Assembly (NCBI GenBank): GCA_002479255.1 | Contig: DLMJ01000046.1 | Span: forward strand, 62,001-126,000 | Source: Candidatus Binatus soli | GTDB taxonomy: Bacteria; Desulfobacterota; Binatia; Binatales; Binataceae | DNA: 64,000 bases | Direction: 5' to 3' | Shown: positions 41,332-49,300 of the stretch, piece after piece | Layout: each line of letters begins with the position of its first letter | How positions within the stretch are numbered: the stretch's first letter is position 1 | The notes under the pieces: generated by a model | Seen by the model: the letters and a program-made list of their open reading frames with translations, nothing else | Told to the model about the DNA's origin: nothing | The model's database searches: none | Program-made: the position numbers and the translations under genes

Positions 41332-42036
41332 CTACTCGTCGATTTTGACGCGCGACCAGCGGCGGTAGATCTCACCGCATCCGACCGACGCGCCGATCAG
41401 CAACAGCGCAAGAAAGAACCTCAGCGAGAGCGGATGCCATAGCGCGTCGCCCAAAAAGGCGAACAGGATCGTCCCCGGAATCATGCCGATCATCGTCGCC
41501 CAGAAGTAATCGTGAAACGTGATCGGAGACGCGCCCGCCAGCAGGTTCAGCGCATTGTACGGAATCACGGGGACCATCCGCAGGTAAAGGATGATCTGGA
41601 AACCGTGCTTCGCGATTCTGCGCAGCATCGACTCGAATCGCTCGCCGACGATCCGCTCGACGAACGACCTGCCGAGAAACCTTCCCGCCGCAAACGCAAT
41701 CAGCGCGCCTGCATCTCCGCCGATGAGCGAGTACACCGATCCCCATTTGGTGCCAAACGCCAGTCCGCCCGCGATAGTCATCACCGCGCCGGGCACCAGG
41801 AACGACGGCCCCACCGCGTACAGCAGCATATAAACGATCGGTCCCCACGCGCCCCACTGAATCACCTGGGCTTTGACCAATGCGGGTTCGGTAAACCATT
41901 CGGAGTGCGCAATCAGAAGCCAGATTGAGCCGCCAACCAGGATCGCGATTACCGCGATCTTCACGACGTTCATCAGGCTCGAGCCGTTTGCGCTCGGCTT
42001 GCCTGCTTGAGTCCCGATTGGTTTGACGGCGGCCAT
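41332..42036 (-). CDS. TVP38/TMEM64 (SNARE-associated) family membrane protein
   Basis: Multi-pass membrane protein of 234 residues. I start at the ATG at 42036, preceded by GAGGG. VGPSFLVPGAVMTIAGGLAF and GGDAGALIAFAAGRFLGRS are typical of the DedA/TVP38 family, as is the conserved RMVPVIPYNALNLLAGASPI. Members move or scramble lipids (for example undecaprenyl phosphate); the substrate here is not known. It converges with the higA gene with a 3-base gap. Confidence 0.85.
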   Translation of the reverse strand: MAAVKPIGTQAGKPSANGSSLMNVVKIAVIAILVGGSIWLLIAHSEWFTEPALVKAQVIQWGAWGPIVYMLLYAVGPSFLVPGAVMTIAGGLAFGTKWGSVYSLIGGDAGALIAFAAGRFLGRSFVERIVGERFESMLRRIAKHGFQIILYLRMVPVIPYNALNLLAGASPITFHDYFWATMIGMIPGTILFAFLGDALWHPLSLRFFLALLLIGASVGCGEIYRRWSRVKIDE

Positions 42037-42169
42037 GGAGCCCTCAATGATATTGGGCGGCAACGGATTGAGACAAGGCTTCGCGCGCGCGCGTTGTAGG
42101 CGCGTCACGATGCTACTAAAGTCGGCGCAGTGACCGACTCCCCAAATCGCCAGGGGAAAAACCATTTCC

Positions 42170-42952
42170 ATGAACGAACTCTCGGATAAAGTCGCAATCA
42201 TCACCGGCGGCGGCTACGGAATCGGCAAACAGATCGCGCTGAAGTACGGGGCAGCCGGCGCAAAAATTGTAATCGCGGCGCGTTCGATCGAACCGATGAA
42301 GCAGACCTGCGCCGAACTCGAGCGCATCGGCGCCCGCGCGATTCACGTGAGCACCGACGTCTCCAAGGAAGCCGACTGCGCAAAGATGGCCGCCGAGACG
42401 GTGAAAGCATTCGGCCGCATCGACATTCTCGTCAACAACGCCGGTATCTCGGGACCGACCAAGCGGATCACCGATATGTCGCTCGCGGAATGGCAAGAGA
42501 CGCTCGATATCGACTTGACCGGAACGTGGCTCGCAACTCGCGCCGTGCTGCCGGTCATGGACAAGCAGAGCTCCGGCAACATCATCAACATCTCGTCCGG
42601 CGCGGGACGGCGCGGTTTCCCGATGCGCTCGCCGTACGCGGCGGCGAAGTGGGCAATGATCGGGCTGACGCAGACGGTGGCCGGCGAATGGGGTCAGCGT
42701 GGAATCCGATGCAACTGCATTTGCCCCGGCGCAATCGAGGGCGAACGAATCGAACGCGTAATGCGCGCGCGGGCCGAGGCCCTCAAGCGACCGTACGAGC
42801 AAATCCGCGCTCAGTTCGTGGCGCAGGCCGCGATGAACAGAATGGCGACGGAGGAGGAAGTCGCGCGCGTCGCGCTATTCCTCGCTCTCGATTTGTCGGC
42901 GGGAGTCACCGGTCAGACGATGAACGTCGACTGCGGCAGCATCATGAACTGA
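42170..42952 (+). CDS. Short-chain dehydrogenase/reductase
   Basis: NAD(P)-dependent oxidoreductase of 260 residues with TGGGYGIG for cofactor binding, NNAG in DILVNNAGISGP, and catalytic residues in NISSGAG and YAAAK. The C-terminal part contains the loop RIERVMRARAEALKRPYEQI and ends LSAGVTGQTMNVDCGSI. It converges with rapZ, whose stop lies 16 bases away. No operon partner indicates a substrate. Confidence 0.87.
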   Translation: MNELSDKVAIITGGGYGIGKQIALKYGAAGAKIVIAARSIEPMKQTCAELERIGARAIHVSTDVSKEADCAKMAAETVKAFGRIDILVNNAGISGPTKRITDMSLAEWQETLDIDLTGTWLATRAVLPVMDKQSSGNIINISSGAGRRGFPMRSPYAAAKWAMIGLTQTVAGEWGQRGIRCNCICPGAIEGERIERVMRARAEALKRPYEQIRAQFVAQAAMNRMATEEEVARVALFLALDLSAGVTGQTMNVDCGSIMN

Positions 42953-42967
42953 GCGTGCCGCCGGCAG

Positions 42968-43843
42968 CTAACGCGCGATGTCATTGTCGCGCACGCTGCT
43001 CTCGACGCCGCCGCTCTCCAACCGCTTCATCAGCTCGCGTGCGAGCACGGGAGAGCGATGCCGTCCGCCGGTGCATCCGAGACCGACCGTCAGGTAACTC
43101 TTCCCTTCGCGCTGATACAGCGGGATCAGAAAATCAAAAAGACGGCCGACCTCGTCGATAAAGCGCTGCGACTCCGGCTGCGCCATCACGTACTCGCGCA
43201 CGCGCGGGTCCAATCCGGTGAGCGGCCGCAGCTCGGGGACAAAAAACGGATTCGGAATAAACCGCACGTCGAGCACGACGTCCATCCCGACCGGCAATCC
43301 GTACTTGTAACCAAAAGAAACTATCGATATCGACATCCTGGATCCCGCGCCCGCGCCCAGCACGGTCGCGGTGACCACCTCGCGCAGTTCGTGGACCGTG
43401 AGCGTGGTCGTATCGATCACCCGATTGGCCCGCTCGCGCATCTCGGCCAGCGCGAGGCGTTCGCGGCGAATGCTCTCGGCGACAGTCGCTCCGCTTGCAG
43501 CCATCGGATGCGGCCGGCGGCTCTCAGAGTAGCGGCGCGCGAGCACGTCGTCGGATGCGTCAAGAAAAATTACTTCGGGATGGATTCCGGCGGCATCGAG
43601 TTCCGCGAATACCCGCGGCCATTGCGGGAAGAACAGCCGTTCGCGCGGGTCCACCCCGAGCGCGACGCCCTGTAGAGCGGGATCGCGTCGCGCGGCTAGC
43701 ATCGCGACACTTGGCGCCAGCGCAACCGGGAGATTATCGACGCAGTAGAAGCCGAGGTCCTCGAGCACGCGCATCGCAGATGCGCGTCCCGATCCTGAGA
43801 CACCGGTAACTATTATCAGGCGAGGTGGCTGAGGCGAGATCAT
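42968..43843 (-). CDS. rapZ: RNase adapter RapZ, with altered Walker A
   Basis: Member of the RapZ (YvcJ/YhbJ) family of 291 residues: VEDLGFYCVDNLP-type start (VLEDLGFYCVDNLPVALAPS), DASDDVLARRYSESRRPHPM, YGLPVGMDVVLDVRFIPNPF and GLGCTGGRHRSPVLARELM, the last being the nucleotide/RNA-binding C-terminal motif. The Walker A reads GVSGSGRA, lacking both the Lys and the Ser/Thr of GxxGxGK(S/T). It ends the rpoN-hpf-ptsN operon. In enterobacteria RapZ controls glmS through small RNAs; that role is not established here. Confidence 0.9.
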   Translation of the reverse strand: MISPQPPRLIIVTGVSGSGRASAMRVLEDLGFYCVDNLPVALAPSVAMLAARRDPALQGVALGVDPRERLFFPQWPRVFAELDAAGIHPEVIFLDASDDVLARRYSESRRPHPMAASGATVAESIRRERLALAEMRERANRVIDTTTLTVHELREVVTATVLGAGAGSRMSISIVSFGYKYGLPVGMDVVLDVRFIPNPFFVPELRPLTGLDPRVREYVMAQPESQRFIDEVGRLFDFLIPLYQREGKSYLTVGLGCTGGRHRSPVLARELMKRLESGGVESSVRDNDIAR

Positions 43844-43891
43844 CGGGCTCCGGGTTTGCGCCGCGGTATGAGGCGGACGCGGTTCGTCGTC

Positions 43892-44353
43892 TCAGTACTT
43901 GTTGTCTTCTTCCTCGATCAGGGAATACAGCTCGGCGCTGTCCTTGGCCGCGAGCAGGCGGCTTCGAAAAGACCCGTCCTTAAGCAATCGCGACACGCGC
44001 GCCAGCGCTTTCAGATGCAGGCTGGCGGAATCCTCCGGCGCGACCAGCACGAAGAATAGTTGCGACGGGCCGCCGTCAAGCGAATCGAAATCGACTCCCT
44101 GGACATGACGGCCGAACACTCCGATTATCTTCGTCACGCCGCGCAACTTGCCGTGCGGGATTGCGATTCCGTCGCCGATCGCCGTCGAGCCCAACCGCTC
44201 GCGCTCCGCGAGCACCGCGGTCAGGTCACCGAGCTTGACCTCCTTGTACTTGGCGGCCAGCACTTTCGCCAGTTCATTCAAGACCTCGGGCTTGGTGGCG
44301 CCCTTCAAGTCGGCAACAACCATGTCAGGGCTGAGGATATCGGTAATTTTCAT
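43892..44353 (-). CDS. ptsN: PTS nitrogen regulatory protein EIIA-Ntr
   Basis: EIIA-type phosphoacceptor of 153 residues. The active-site histidine is in IGDGIAIPHGKLRGV. The ends MKITDILSPDMVVADLKG and SRLLAAKDSAELYSLIEE are typical. Along with HPr it would form a regulatory phosphorelay controlling nitrogen or carbon metabolism. It lies between hpf (92 bases upstream) and rapZ (48 bases downstream). The upstream gap contains a CAGTGAAA tandem repeat. Confidence 0.93.
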   Translation of the reverse strand: MKITDILSPDMVVADLKGATKPEVLNELAKVLAAKYKEVKLGDLTAVLAERERLGSTAIGDGIAIPHGKLRGVTKIIGVFGRHVQGVDFDSLDGGPSQLFFVLVAPEDSASLHLKALARVSRLLKDGSFRSRLLAAKDSAELYSLIEEEDNKY

Positions 44354-44445
44354 CTCGTCGTCCAGGTCCAGTGAAACAGTGAAAAATCAAAATTGAAATA
44401 TGCGGATGCGGATTGGCGAACTCGCAGCCGGAGCACGGCCGCGAA

Positions 44446-44931
44446 TCACGTTTCCTCGCTGGCGCTAAGGACCTCGCCGGTCGAGGGCGATCTGACTTTC
44501 TTCGCCTTGAATTTTTCCAGATTCTTCTTCAGTTGGCGTCCGACCTTGTCCGCGAGCAGATCGATCACCGAGTAAAGATCCTTGGTTTCTTCCTGCGCGC
44601 TCACCGACAGGCGCCCTGATTTGACAGTAACTTCGCCGTGCTGCCGGTATTTGTCAACCGTGAGAATCAGGTGAGCCTGACAGGCCCGTTTGATCAACTT
44701 GCCGACGTGCGCGAATTTTCGTTCCGCGTACAGCCGGATCGCATCGGTTGGCTCGACGTGACGAAACGTCACCGTGACTTGAGTCGCCGGGGCGTCTGCG
44801 ATCCGCGCCGCGCGCCGCACCTTTCGGGTCGTCGCCCGGCCGCGCTTCCCCTGCCTGTCGATTCTGCTCATCTTGCTTTTTTCGTTTTTTCGTTTTTTCG
44901 TTTTTTCGTTGCCCGCGCCCGGAGCCGTCAT
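44446..44931 (-). CDS. hpf: Ribosome hibernation promoting factor (short HPF/RaiA type)
   Basis: Ribosome-associated inhibitor of 161 residues. The HPF core is TQVTVTFRHVEPTDAIRLYA, then VGKLIKRACQAHLILTVDKY and LYSVIDLLADKVGRQLKKNLE. The ATG at 44931 overlaps the rpoN stop (ATGA), implying coupling, and adds a 48-residue basic extension. The alternative ATG at 44871 would start after a tandem A-tract repeat (NEKTKKRKNEKSK). The C-terminal dimerisation domain of long HPF is absent. It binds 100S or 70S ribosomes in stationary phase. Confidence 0.88.
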   Translation of the reverse strand: MTAPGAGNEKTKKRKNEKSKMSRIDRQGKRGRATTRKVRRAARIADAPATQVTVTFRHVEPTDAIRLYAERKFAHVGKLIKRACQAHLILTVDKYRQHGEVTVKSGRLSVSAQEETKDLYSVIDLLADKVGRQLKKNLEKFKAKKVRSPSTGEVLSASEET

Positions 44932-46493
44932 CCGATCTGTTTGCGATTTGCCGACGGAGGGATTCCCATCGCGTGTCGATACTTGGCCACCGTGCGCCGC
45001 GCGATATTGATCTGCCGGGCCCGCAGCATCTCCGAGATCGCCTGATCCGACAGCGGATGTTGCGGAGTCTCCGTCGTCAGCATCCCGCGGATCTGTTCCT
45101 TGACAGTCTCGGCACTCACGTCTTCGCCGCTGGCGCCCTTCACCCCAGAGGTGAAGAAAAACTTCAACTCGTAGATTCCCTGCGGAGTATGCGCGTACTT
45201 GTTGGCGGTCGCGCGGCTGATCGTGGATTCGTGCATCCCGATATCTTCGGCGACATCCTTTAGCACCAGCGGTTTCAGCAGGCTGATGCCGTGATCGAAG
45301 AACGCACGCTGGAATTTCACGATCGAGGTCGCGACCTTGAAGATCGTCTGCTGGCGCTGGTAGATCGATTTGACCAGCCAGCGGGCCGAACGCAGCCGTT
45401 CCTGCAGATACTCCCGCGTCTCGGGCGCAACGTCCACGTCATTGAGCACGCGCTGGTAGTAACCTGCCAGGCGCAGGCGCGGCACCGCGTCGCGATTCAG
45501 CGTGACGACGTAATCCTCGCCAACCTTGTGGATATAAACGTCGGGCACCACGTAAGTCGGCTCGTCGCCGCCGTAGTCGCGTCCCGGTTTGGGCTCGAGC
45601 AGCGAGATTATTTTGGCCGCCTGCCCGACTGTTTCGACCGTTACGCCGAGAACCTTGGCGATTTCGGCGTAGCGATGCTTTTCGAGCAAATCCAGGTGAT
45701 TGCTGACGATTCGCGCCGCCAGCGATTCTTCCATCCCCAGGTTCTGCAGCTGCGCGAGCAGACATTCACGAAGATCGCGCGCGGCAACACCGGGCGGATC
45801 GAAACACTGCACGCGCGCGAGCACGCGCTCGACTTCGGCGGGCGCAACTTCGAGCTGCGCCGCCAGCTCATCGAGGGGAGTTTCCAGATATCCGTCTTCG
45901 TTGAGATTGTAGATGATGGTCGCGCCGATCTGCTGGTCGGATTCGGTCAGGTTCGAAAGCCTCAGCTGCCACATCATGTGGTCTTCGAGCGAGCTTCGGC
46001 GCAGGGGCGTGTTTTCGAGCGCGCTTCGATGGTCGTCGTCGGAATCAGCGGGCGGGCTTTCCTGCCAGTTGTTCGAATAGGTCTCGAGATATTCGCGCCA
46101 GTCGAGCTTTTCGAGATTGTTCAGTTCCTTGAGTTCGAGCGCGGCGTCACGCGCTTCGTTCTCGACGCTGGACGCGGGTTTTTCCTCGCGCGAACCAGTT
46201 TCCCAGTCGTCATCGGAATTTGCGCCGGCGGCGCCCTCGGCCTCGGGCGGCAGCGGTTCACCATTGGCTTGTGCGGCGGCTTCCGGATCGGACGCCTCGG
46301 ATTCGGAAGCGGCTTCGGCGGGGCTCTGATCGAGCGGCTCGAGCATCGGATTCTGTTCGAGTTCCGACTGCACGATCGCTTCGAGTTCAGGGAGCGAAAG
46401 CTGCAGAATTTTGATCGCCTGCTGGAGCTGCGGCGTCATCACCAGTTGCTGGCGAAGCCGCAGATCCTGTCCGAGTTTTACTTCCAGCGCCAT
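44928..46493 (-). CDS. rpoN: RNA polymerase sigma-54 factor
   Basis: Sigma-54 of 521 residues, needed for enhancer-dependent promoters. Start ATG at 46493 precedes the glutamine-rich region I, LGQDLRLRQQLVMTPQLQQA then IKILQLSLPELEAIV. An acidic low-complexity linker (SESEASDPEAAAQANGEPLP) follows. The core-binding region and the C-terminal RpoN box ARRTVAKYR are complete. It is in the conserved gene order rpoN-hpf-ptsN-rapZ, downstream of lptA; lptB is missing from its usual place between lptA and rpoN. Confidence 0.95.
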   Translation of the reverse strand: MALEVKLGQDLRLRQQLVMTPQLQQAIKILQLSLPELEAIVQSELEQNPMLEPLDQSPAEAASESEASDPEAAAQANGEPLPPEAEGAAGANSDDDWETGSREEKPASSVENEARDAALELKELNNLEKLDWREYLETYSNNWQESPPADSDDDHRSALENTPLRRSSLEDHMMWQLRLSNLTESDQQIGATIIYNLNEDGYLETPLDELAAQLEVAPAEVERVLARVQCFDPPGVAARDLRECLLAQLQNLGMEESLAARIVSNHLDLLEKHRYAEIAKVLGVTVETVGQAAKIISLLEPKPGRDYGGDEPTYVVPDVYIHKVGEDYVVTLNRDAVPRLRLAGYYQRVLNDVDVAPETREYLQERLRSARWLVKSIYQRQQTIFKVATSIVKFQRAFFDHGISLLKPLVLKDVAEDIGMHESTISRATANKYAHTPQGIYELKFFFTSGVKGASGEDVSAETVKEQIRGMLTTETPQHPLSDQAISEMLRARQINIARRTVAKYRHAMGIPPSANRKQIG

Positions 46494-46507
46494 CGAAGAA
46501 TTGTTCG

Positions 46508-47740
46508 CTAATCCGTCGCAGTGCCCGGCGTCGCGCTCGCACCCGGAGATACGTCCGAATGAGGGAACAGTACCGCATGAGCGCAATCGACCACGCTCTG
46601 GCTGGTGTTGAGATAAACCGTGATCTTACAGCCGGTAATCTGATCGCTGCCGTCATGCGCGACCGGACTGCCGGTCAAGACTACGGTGTGCTTGGTCTGG
46701 TCCATGACGCCGTGCTTGCCGGTGGCCCATCGCGTGCCCTGGCTGAGCCGAACGTTCCCGTCCGCGACCATGTCCTTCATCTGTCTGAAGTCTTTGTCGA
46801 AATAGTTTACGCGCAGCTGGTCGCTTGTAAGCTGCGCGTCCGCCTGGGTAGCTTTCACATTTCCGACCCACAGGACCGAATGATTCTGGTAGTCGAGCGA
46901 CATCGACTCGGACTTTATATCGATCGGGGCCTTGTTGTTGCCGAATTGCATCCCCCCAAACGGACCGCCTTGTTGCGGCGGGTTTGACGCGAGCTTGGTC
47001 TCGCCACCGGCCGCCGCCTTGGGCGCCTTTTGCGGCGCGACCGCCTCTGCCGGCGCGGTGATGCTCGCTGGGGGAGTCGCGGCCGCGGGAGCGCTTGCCG
47101 GAGAAGCCGGCGCTTCGGGCGCGACACTGTCCGCCGACACCGGTGCGAGCGTCATTGGCGGCGCGATCGCGCCAGCTGGTGGAGCTGTCGCGGCGGTCGT
47201 CACTGGCGTTGATTCCGAGGCAACCGCTCCCGGAGCGGTCGTGGTCGTAGCAATTGAGGGCGCCGCGGCAGGCGCGGCGTCTGCTGCGGTCACCGGCACG
47301 TCAGGAGCCGAGGCCGGCGCCGGAGCAGGTGCGATCGCGACAGCCGGCGCCGGGGCAGGTGCGATTGCGACGGCGGGCTCCGAAGGCGGCGCTTCTGCCG
47401 GAGCCGTCGCCACCGCCGGTTGAGCTTGCGAGCCGCTGCTGTCCGATGCGGGCGCAGATGGCGGCGCGCCCGGCACTCCGCCGGTCACGCTGATCGAATC
47501 GCCGCTTAAATCGTCGCTGTTGGCGGGTTGTGGAGCGGACGCGGCTGGCGGCGCCGAATTCGCCGGTTCGTTGCGGATCGAATCACCGACCGTCCCCGAA
47601 CCAACCGCGGGCGCCGAATCCGGCGACGACATTGGCGCGTTGACGCCATCCTGAGCCCATGCCGGCAATGCGAGCGCGATGGCGACTATCGCGGTCGCGA
47701 CGATACCCGACGCTCGACTAACTTTGCTTGGATTTTTCAC
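46508..47740 (-). CDS. lptA: LptA/OstA-family LPS transport protein with long Ala/Pro linker
   Basis: Periplasmic protein of 410 residues. It has a signal peptide (GIVATAIVAIALALPAWAQ) and about 230 residues of Ala/Pro-rich low complexity before the OstA beta-jellyroll: DIKSESMSLDYQNHSVLWVG, NVKATQADAQLTSDQLRVNY, GVMDQTKHTVVLTGSPV. LptA forms the periplasmic bridge that carries LPS. The long N-terminal linker is unusual; canonical LptA has under 200 residues. It overlaps the 3' end of lptC by 23 bases and is followed by rpoN. Confidence 0.85.
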   Translation of the reverse strand: MKNPSKVSRASGIVATAIVAIALALPAWAQDGVNAPMSSPDSAPAVGSGTVGDSIRNEPANSAPPAASAPQPANSDDLSGDSISVTGGVPGAPPSAPASDSSGSQAQPAVATAPAEAPPSEPAVAIAPAPAPAVAIAPAPAPASAPDVPVTAADAAPAAAPSIATTTTAPGAVASESTPVTTAATAPPAGAIAPPMTLAPVSADSVAPEAPASPASAPAAATPPASITAPAEAVAPQKAPKAAAGGETKLASNPPQQGGPFGGMQFGNNKAPIDIKSESMSLDYQNHSVLWVGNVKATQADAQLTSDQLRVNYFDKDFRQMKDMVADGNVRLSQGTRWATGKHGVMDQTKHTVVLTGSPVAHDGSDQITGCKITVYLNTSQSVVDCAHAVLFPHSDVSPGASATPGTATD

Positions 47741-48323
47741 TATCTTTCTTCGGCGTGACCACAGTCTCCACCTGCGTATTAAGCTGGAAGACGCGCGTTT
47801 TGGGATGACCGCTCAACCCCACCCCGGTCACTTTCAATCCCTCGCCCATGATCGTCACGAGACCAGGCGCTTCGACCTTGTCATCATCAGGCATGAAGGT
47901 CGCGGAATCGGTGCTGAGAACGTAATCGCCGAAGTGGATGACCGTGCCTCCGGTCAAGTACGCGCGCGTCACATGATTCCCGTTCAAGGTCAAATCCGCA
48001 TGCGGTGCGTTGACGACCACCGGCTTGCCGTCCGACGAGACCATCGTGACGACAGCGTCGGTCAGCTTCAGCGTGGTCTTGTCAGCCGAATAGTCTGCCT
48101 CGCCCGCGGTCAGCACCCACTGCCGCTCGCCGGCTTTCATCTGCGTCCAGTGAAAATTATGCGCACGAAGGAGAGTTCCGGGGACCAGCCCGCCCGCTGT
48201 CTCCAACGCTTGAGTGGCTGAGCGATGGCGCACGACCCAAACGGTCGCAATCAGCAGGATAATCAGCGCGGCCGCGCCGAAACCGGCCAGCGCCTTAGCG
48301 ATTTGCTTAGGACTCAACTTCAA
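47718..48323 (-). CDS. lptC: LPS export protein LptC
   Basis: Bitopic inner-membrane protein of 201 residues. A single N-terminal transmembrane helix (LAGFGAAALIILLIATVWVV) is followed by the LptC beta-jellyroll: WTQMKAGERQWVLTAGEADY, LTDAVVTMVSSDGKPVVVNA, LTGGTVIHFGDYVLSTD. It collects LPS from the LptBFG transporter and hands it to LptA, encoded directly after it. Its partner ATPase lptB is not in the window. Confidence 0.88.
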   Translation of the reverse strand: MKLSPKQIAKALAGFGAAALIILLIATVWVVRHRSATQALETAGGLVPGTLLRAHNFHWTQMKAGERQWVLTAGEADYSADKTTLKLTDAVVTMVSSDGKPVVVNAPHADLTLNGNHVTRAYLTGGTVIHFGDYVLSTDSATFMPDDDKVEAPGLVTIMGEGLKVTGVGLSGHPKTRVFQLNTQVETVVTPKKDSEKSKQS

Positions 48324-48466
48324 TCTCTAATCTCTCACGCTATCAAGTGCTTTTTTCCGAGTAAACCGAGCAGCGCTTCGGCACCATACTTGCAATTCGC
48401 CGCGAACTTGCGCTCACTACTTTGCAATCACCGCGCGTTACCTCACACAAACCCGGCTAGCGCAAA

Positions 48467-49300
48467 TCAGTCGGCCTCGTGAGACAGGTGATGGATTCGC
48501 TTGAGCGTATCGAGCAACGCCGGCAGGTCGTCGAGCCGATATGAATTGGGACCATCGCTGAGCGCCCGGTCGGGGTCCTCATGCACTTCCATGAAAATTC
48601 CGTCGATTCCGGCCGCAGTCGCCGCGCGCGCCAGCGGCGCTACGAACTCGCGCTGACCGCCCGAGCATTCGCCGCCGGCGCCCGCGCCCGGAAGCTGCGC
48701 CGAGTGGGTCGCATCGAAGACCACGGGGTAGCCGAAGCCGCGCATTATCACGAGCGATCGCATGTCGGAGACGAGATTGTTGTAGCCGAACGAAAACCCG
48801 CGCTCGGTCAGAATGATTCGCCGCGTACCCGCCCTCTCGGCCTTCGCGACCACCGCCTTCATGTCCCACGGGGCGAGAAACTGGCCCTTCTTGATATTAA
48901 CCGCGCATCCGGTCTTCGCGGCGGCCTCGATAAGATCCGTCTGGCGGGAGAGCAGCGCGGGAATTTGAATAACGTCGACGACCTGCGCCGCAGCCGCGGC
49001 TTGCGACGGTTCGTGAATGTCGGTCAGCACGGCCACGCCCGCCTCGCGTTTCACGCGCGCCAGAATCTCGAGCCCGCCTGTCAAGCCGGGGCCGCGAAAC
49101 GAGTCGTGACTGGTGCGATTGGCCTTGTCGAATGAAGACTTGAAGACCAACGGCAGCTTGGCGCGACGAGCGATATCAGCCAGCCGCGTCGCGTGGCGGA
49201 TGCATGATTCGTAGCTCTCGATCACGCATGGACCCGCGATGAGCACAAGTTCCGGCCCGCCAAAAACGGCGTCGCCGGCTTTGACCCGGGCCACGCTCAC
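48467..49300 (-). CDS. kdsA: 3-deoxy-8-phosphooctulonate synthase
   Basis: KDO-8-phosphate synthase of 277 residues that condenses phosphoenolpyruvate with arabinose 5-phosphate for LPS. Motifs: LIAGPCVIES with the conserved first-strand residues, LPLVFKSSFDKANRTSHDSF, FLAPWDMKAV, TERGFSFGYNNLVSDM and FDATHSAQLPG, then FMEVHEDPDRALSDGPN. Cys in AGPCVIE is the metal ligand position of metal-dependent KdsA. The start overlaps the stop of pyrG by 4 bases; kdsD and kdsC, often next to it, are not seen. Confidence 0.94.
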   Translation of the reverse strand: MSVARVKAGDAVFGGPELVLIAGPCVIESYESCIRHATRLADIARRAKLPLVFKSSFDKANRTSHDSFRGPGLTGGLEILARVKREAGVAVLTDIHEPSQAAAAAQVVDVIQIPALLSRQTDLIEAAAKTGCAVNIKKGQFLAPWDMKAVVAKAERAGTRRIILTERGFSFGYNNLVSDMRSLVIMRGFGYPVVFDATHSAQLPGAGAGGECSGGQREFVAPLARAATAAGIDGIFMEVHEDPDRALSDGPNSYRLDDLPALLDTLKRIHHLSHEAD

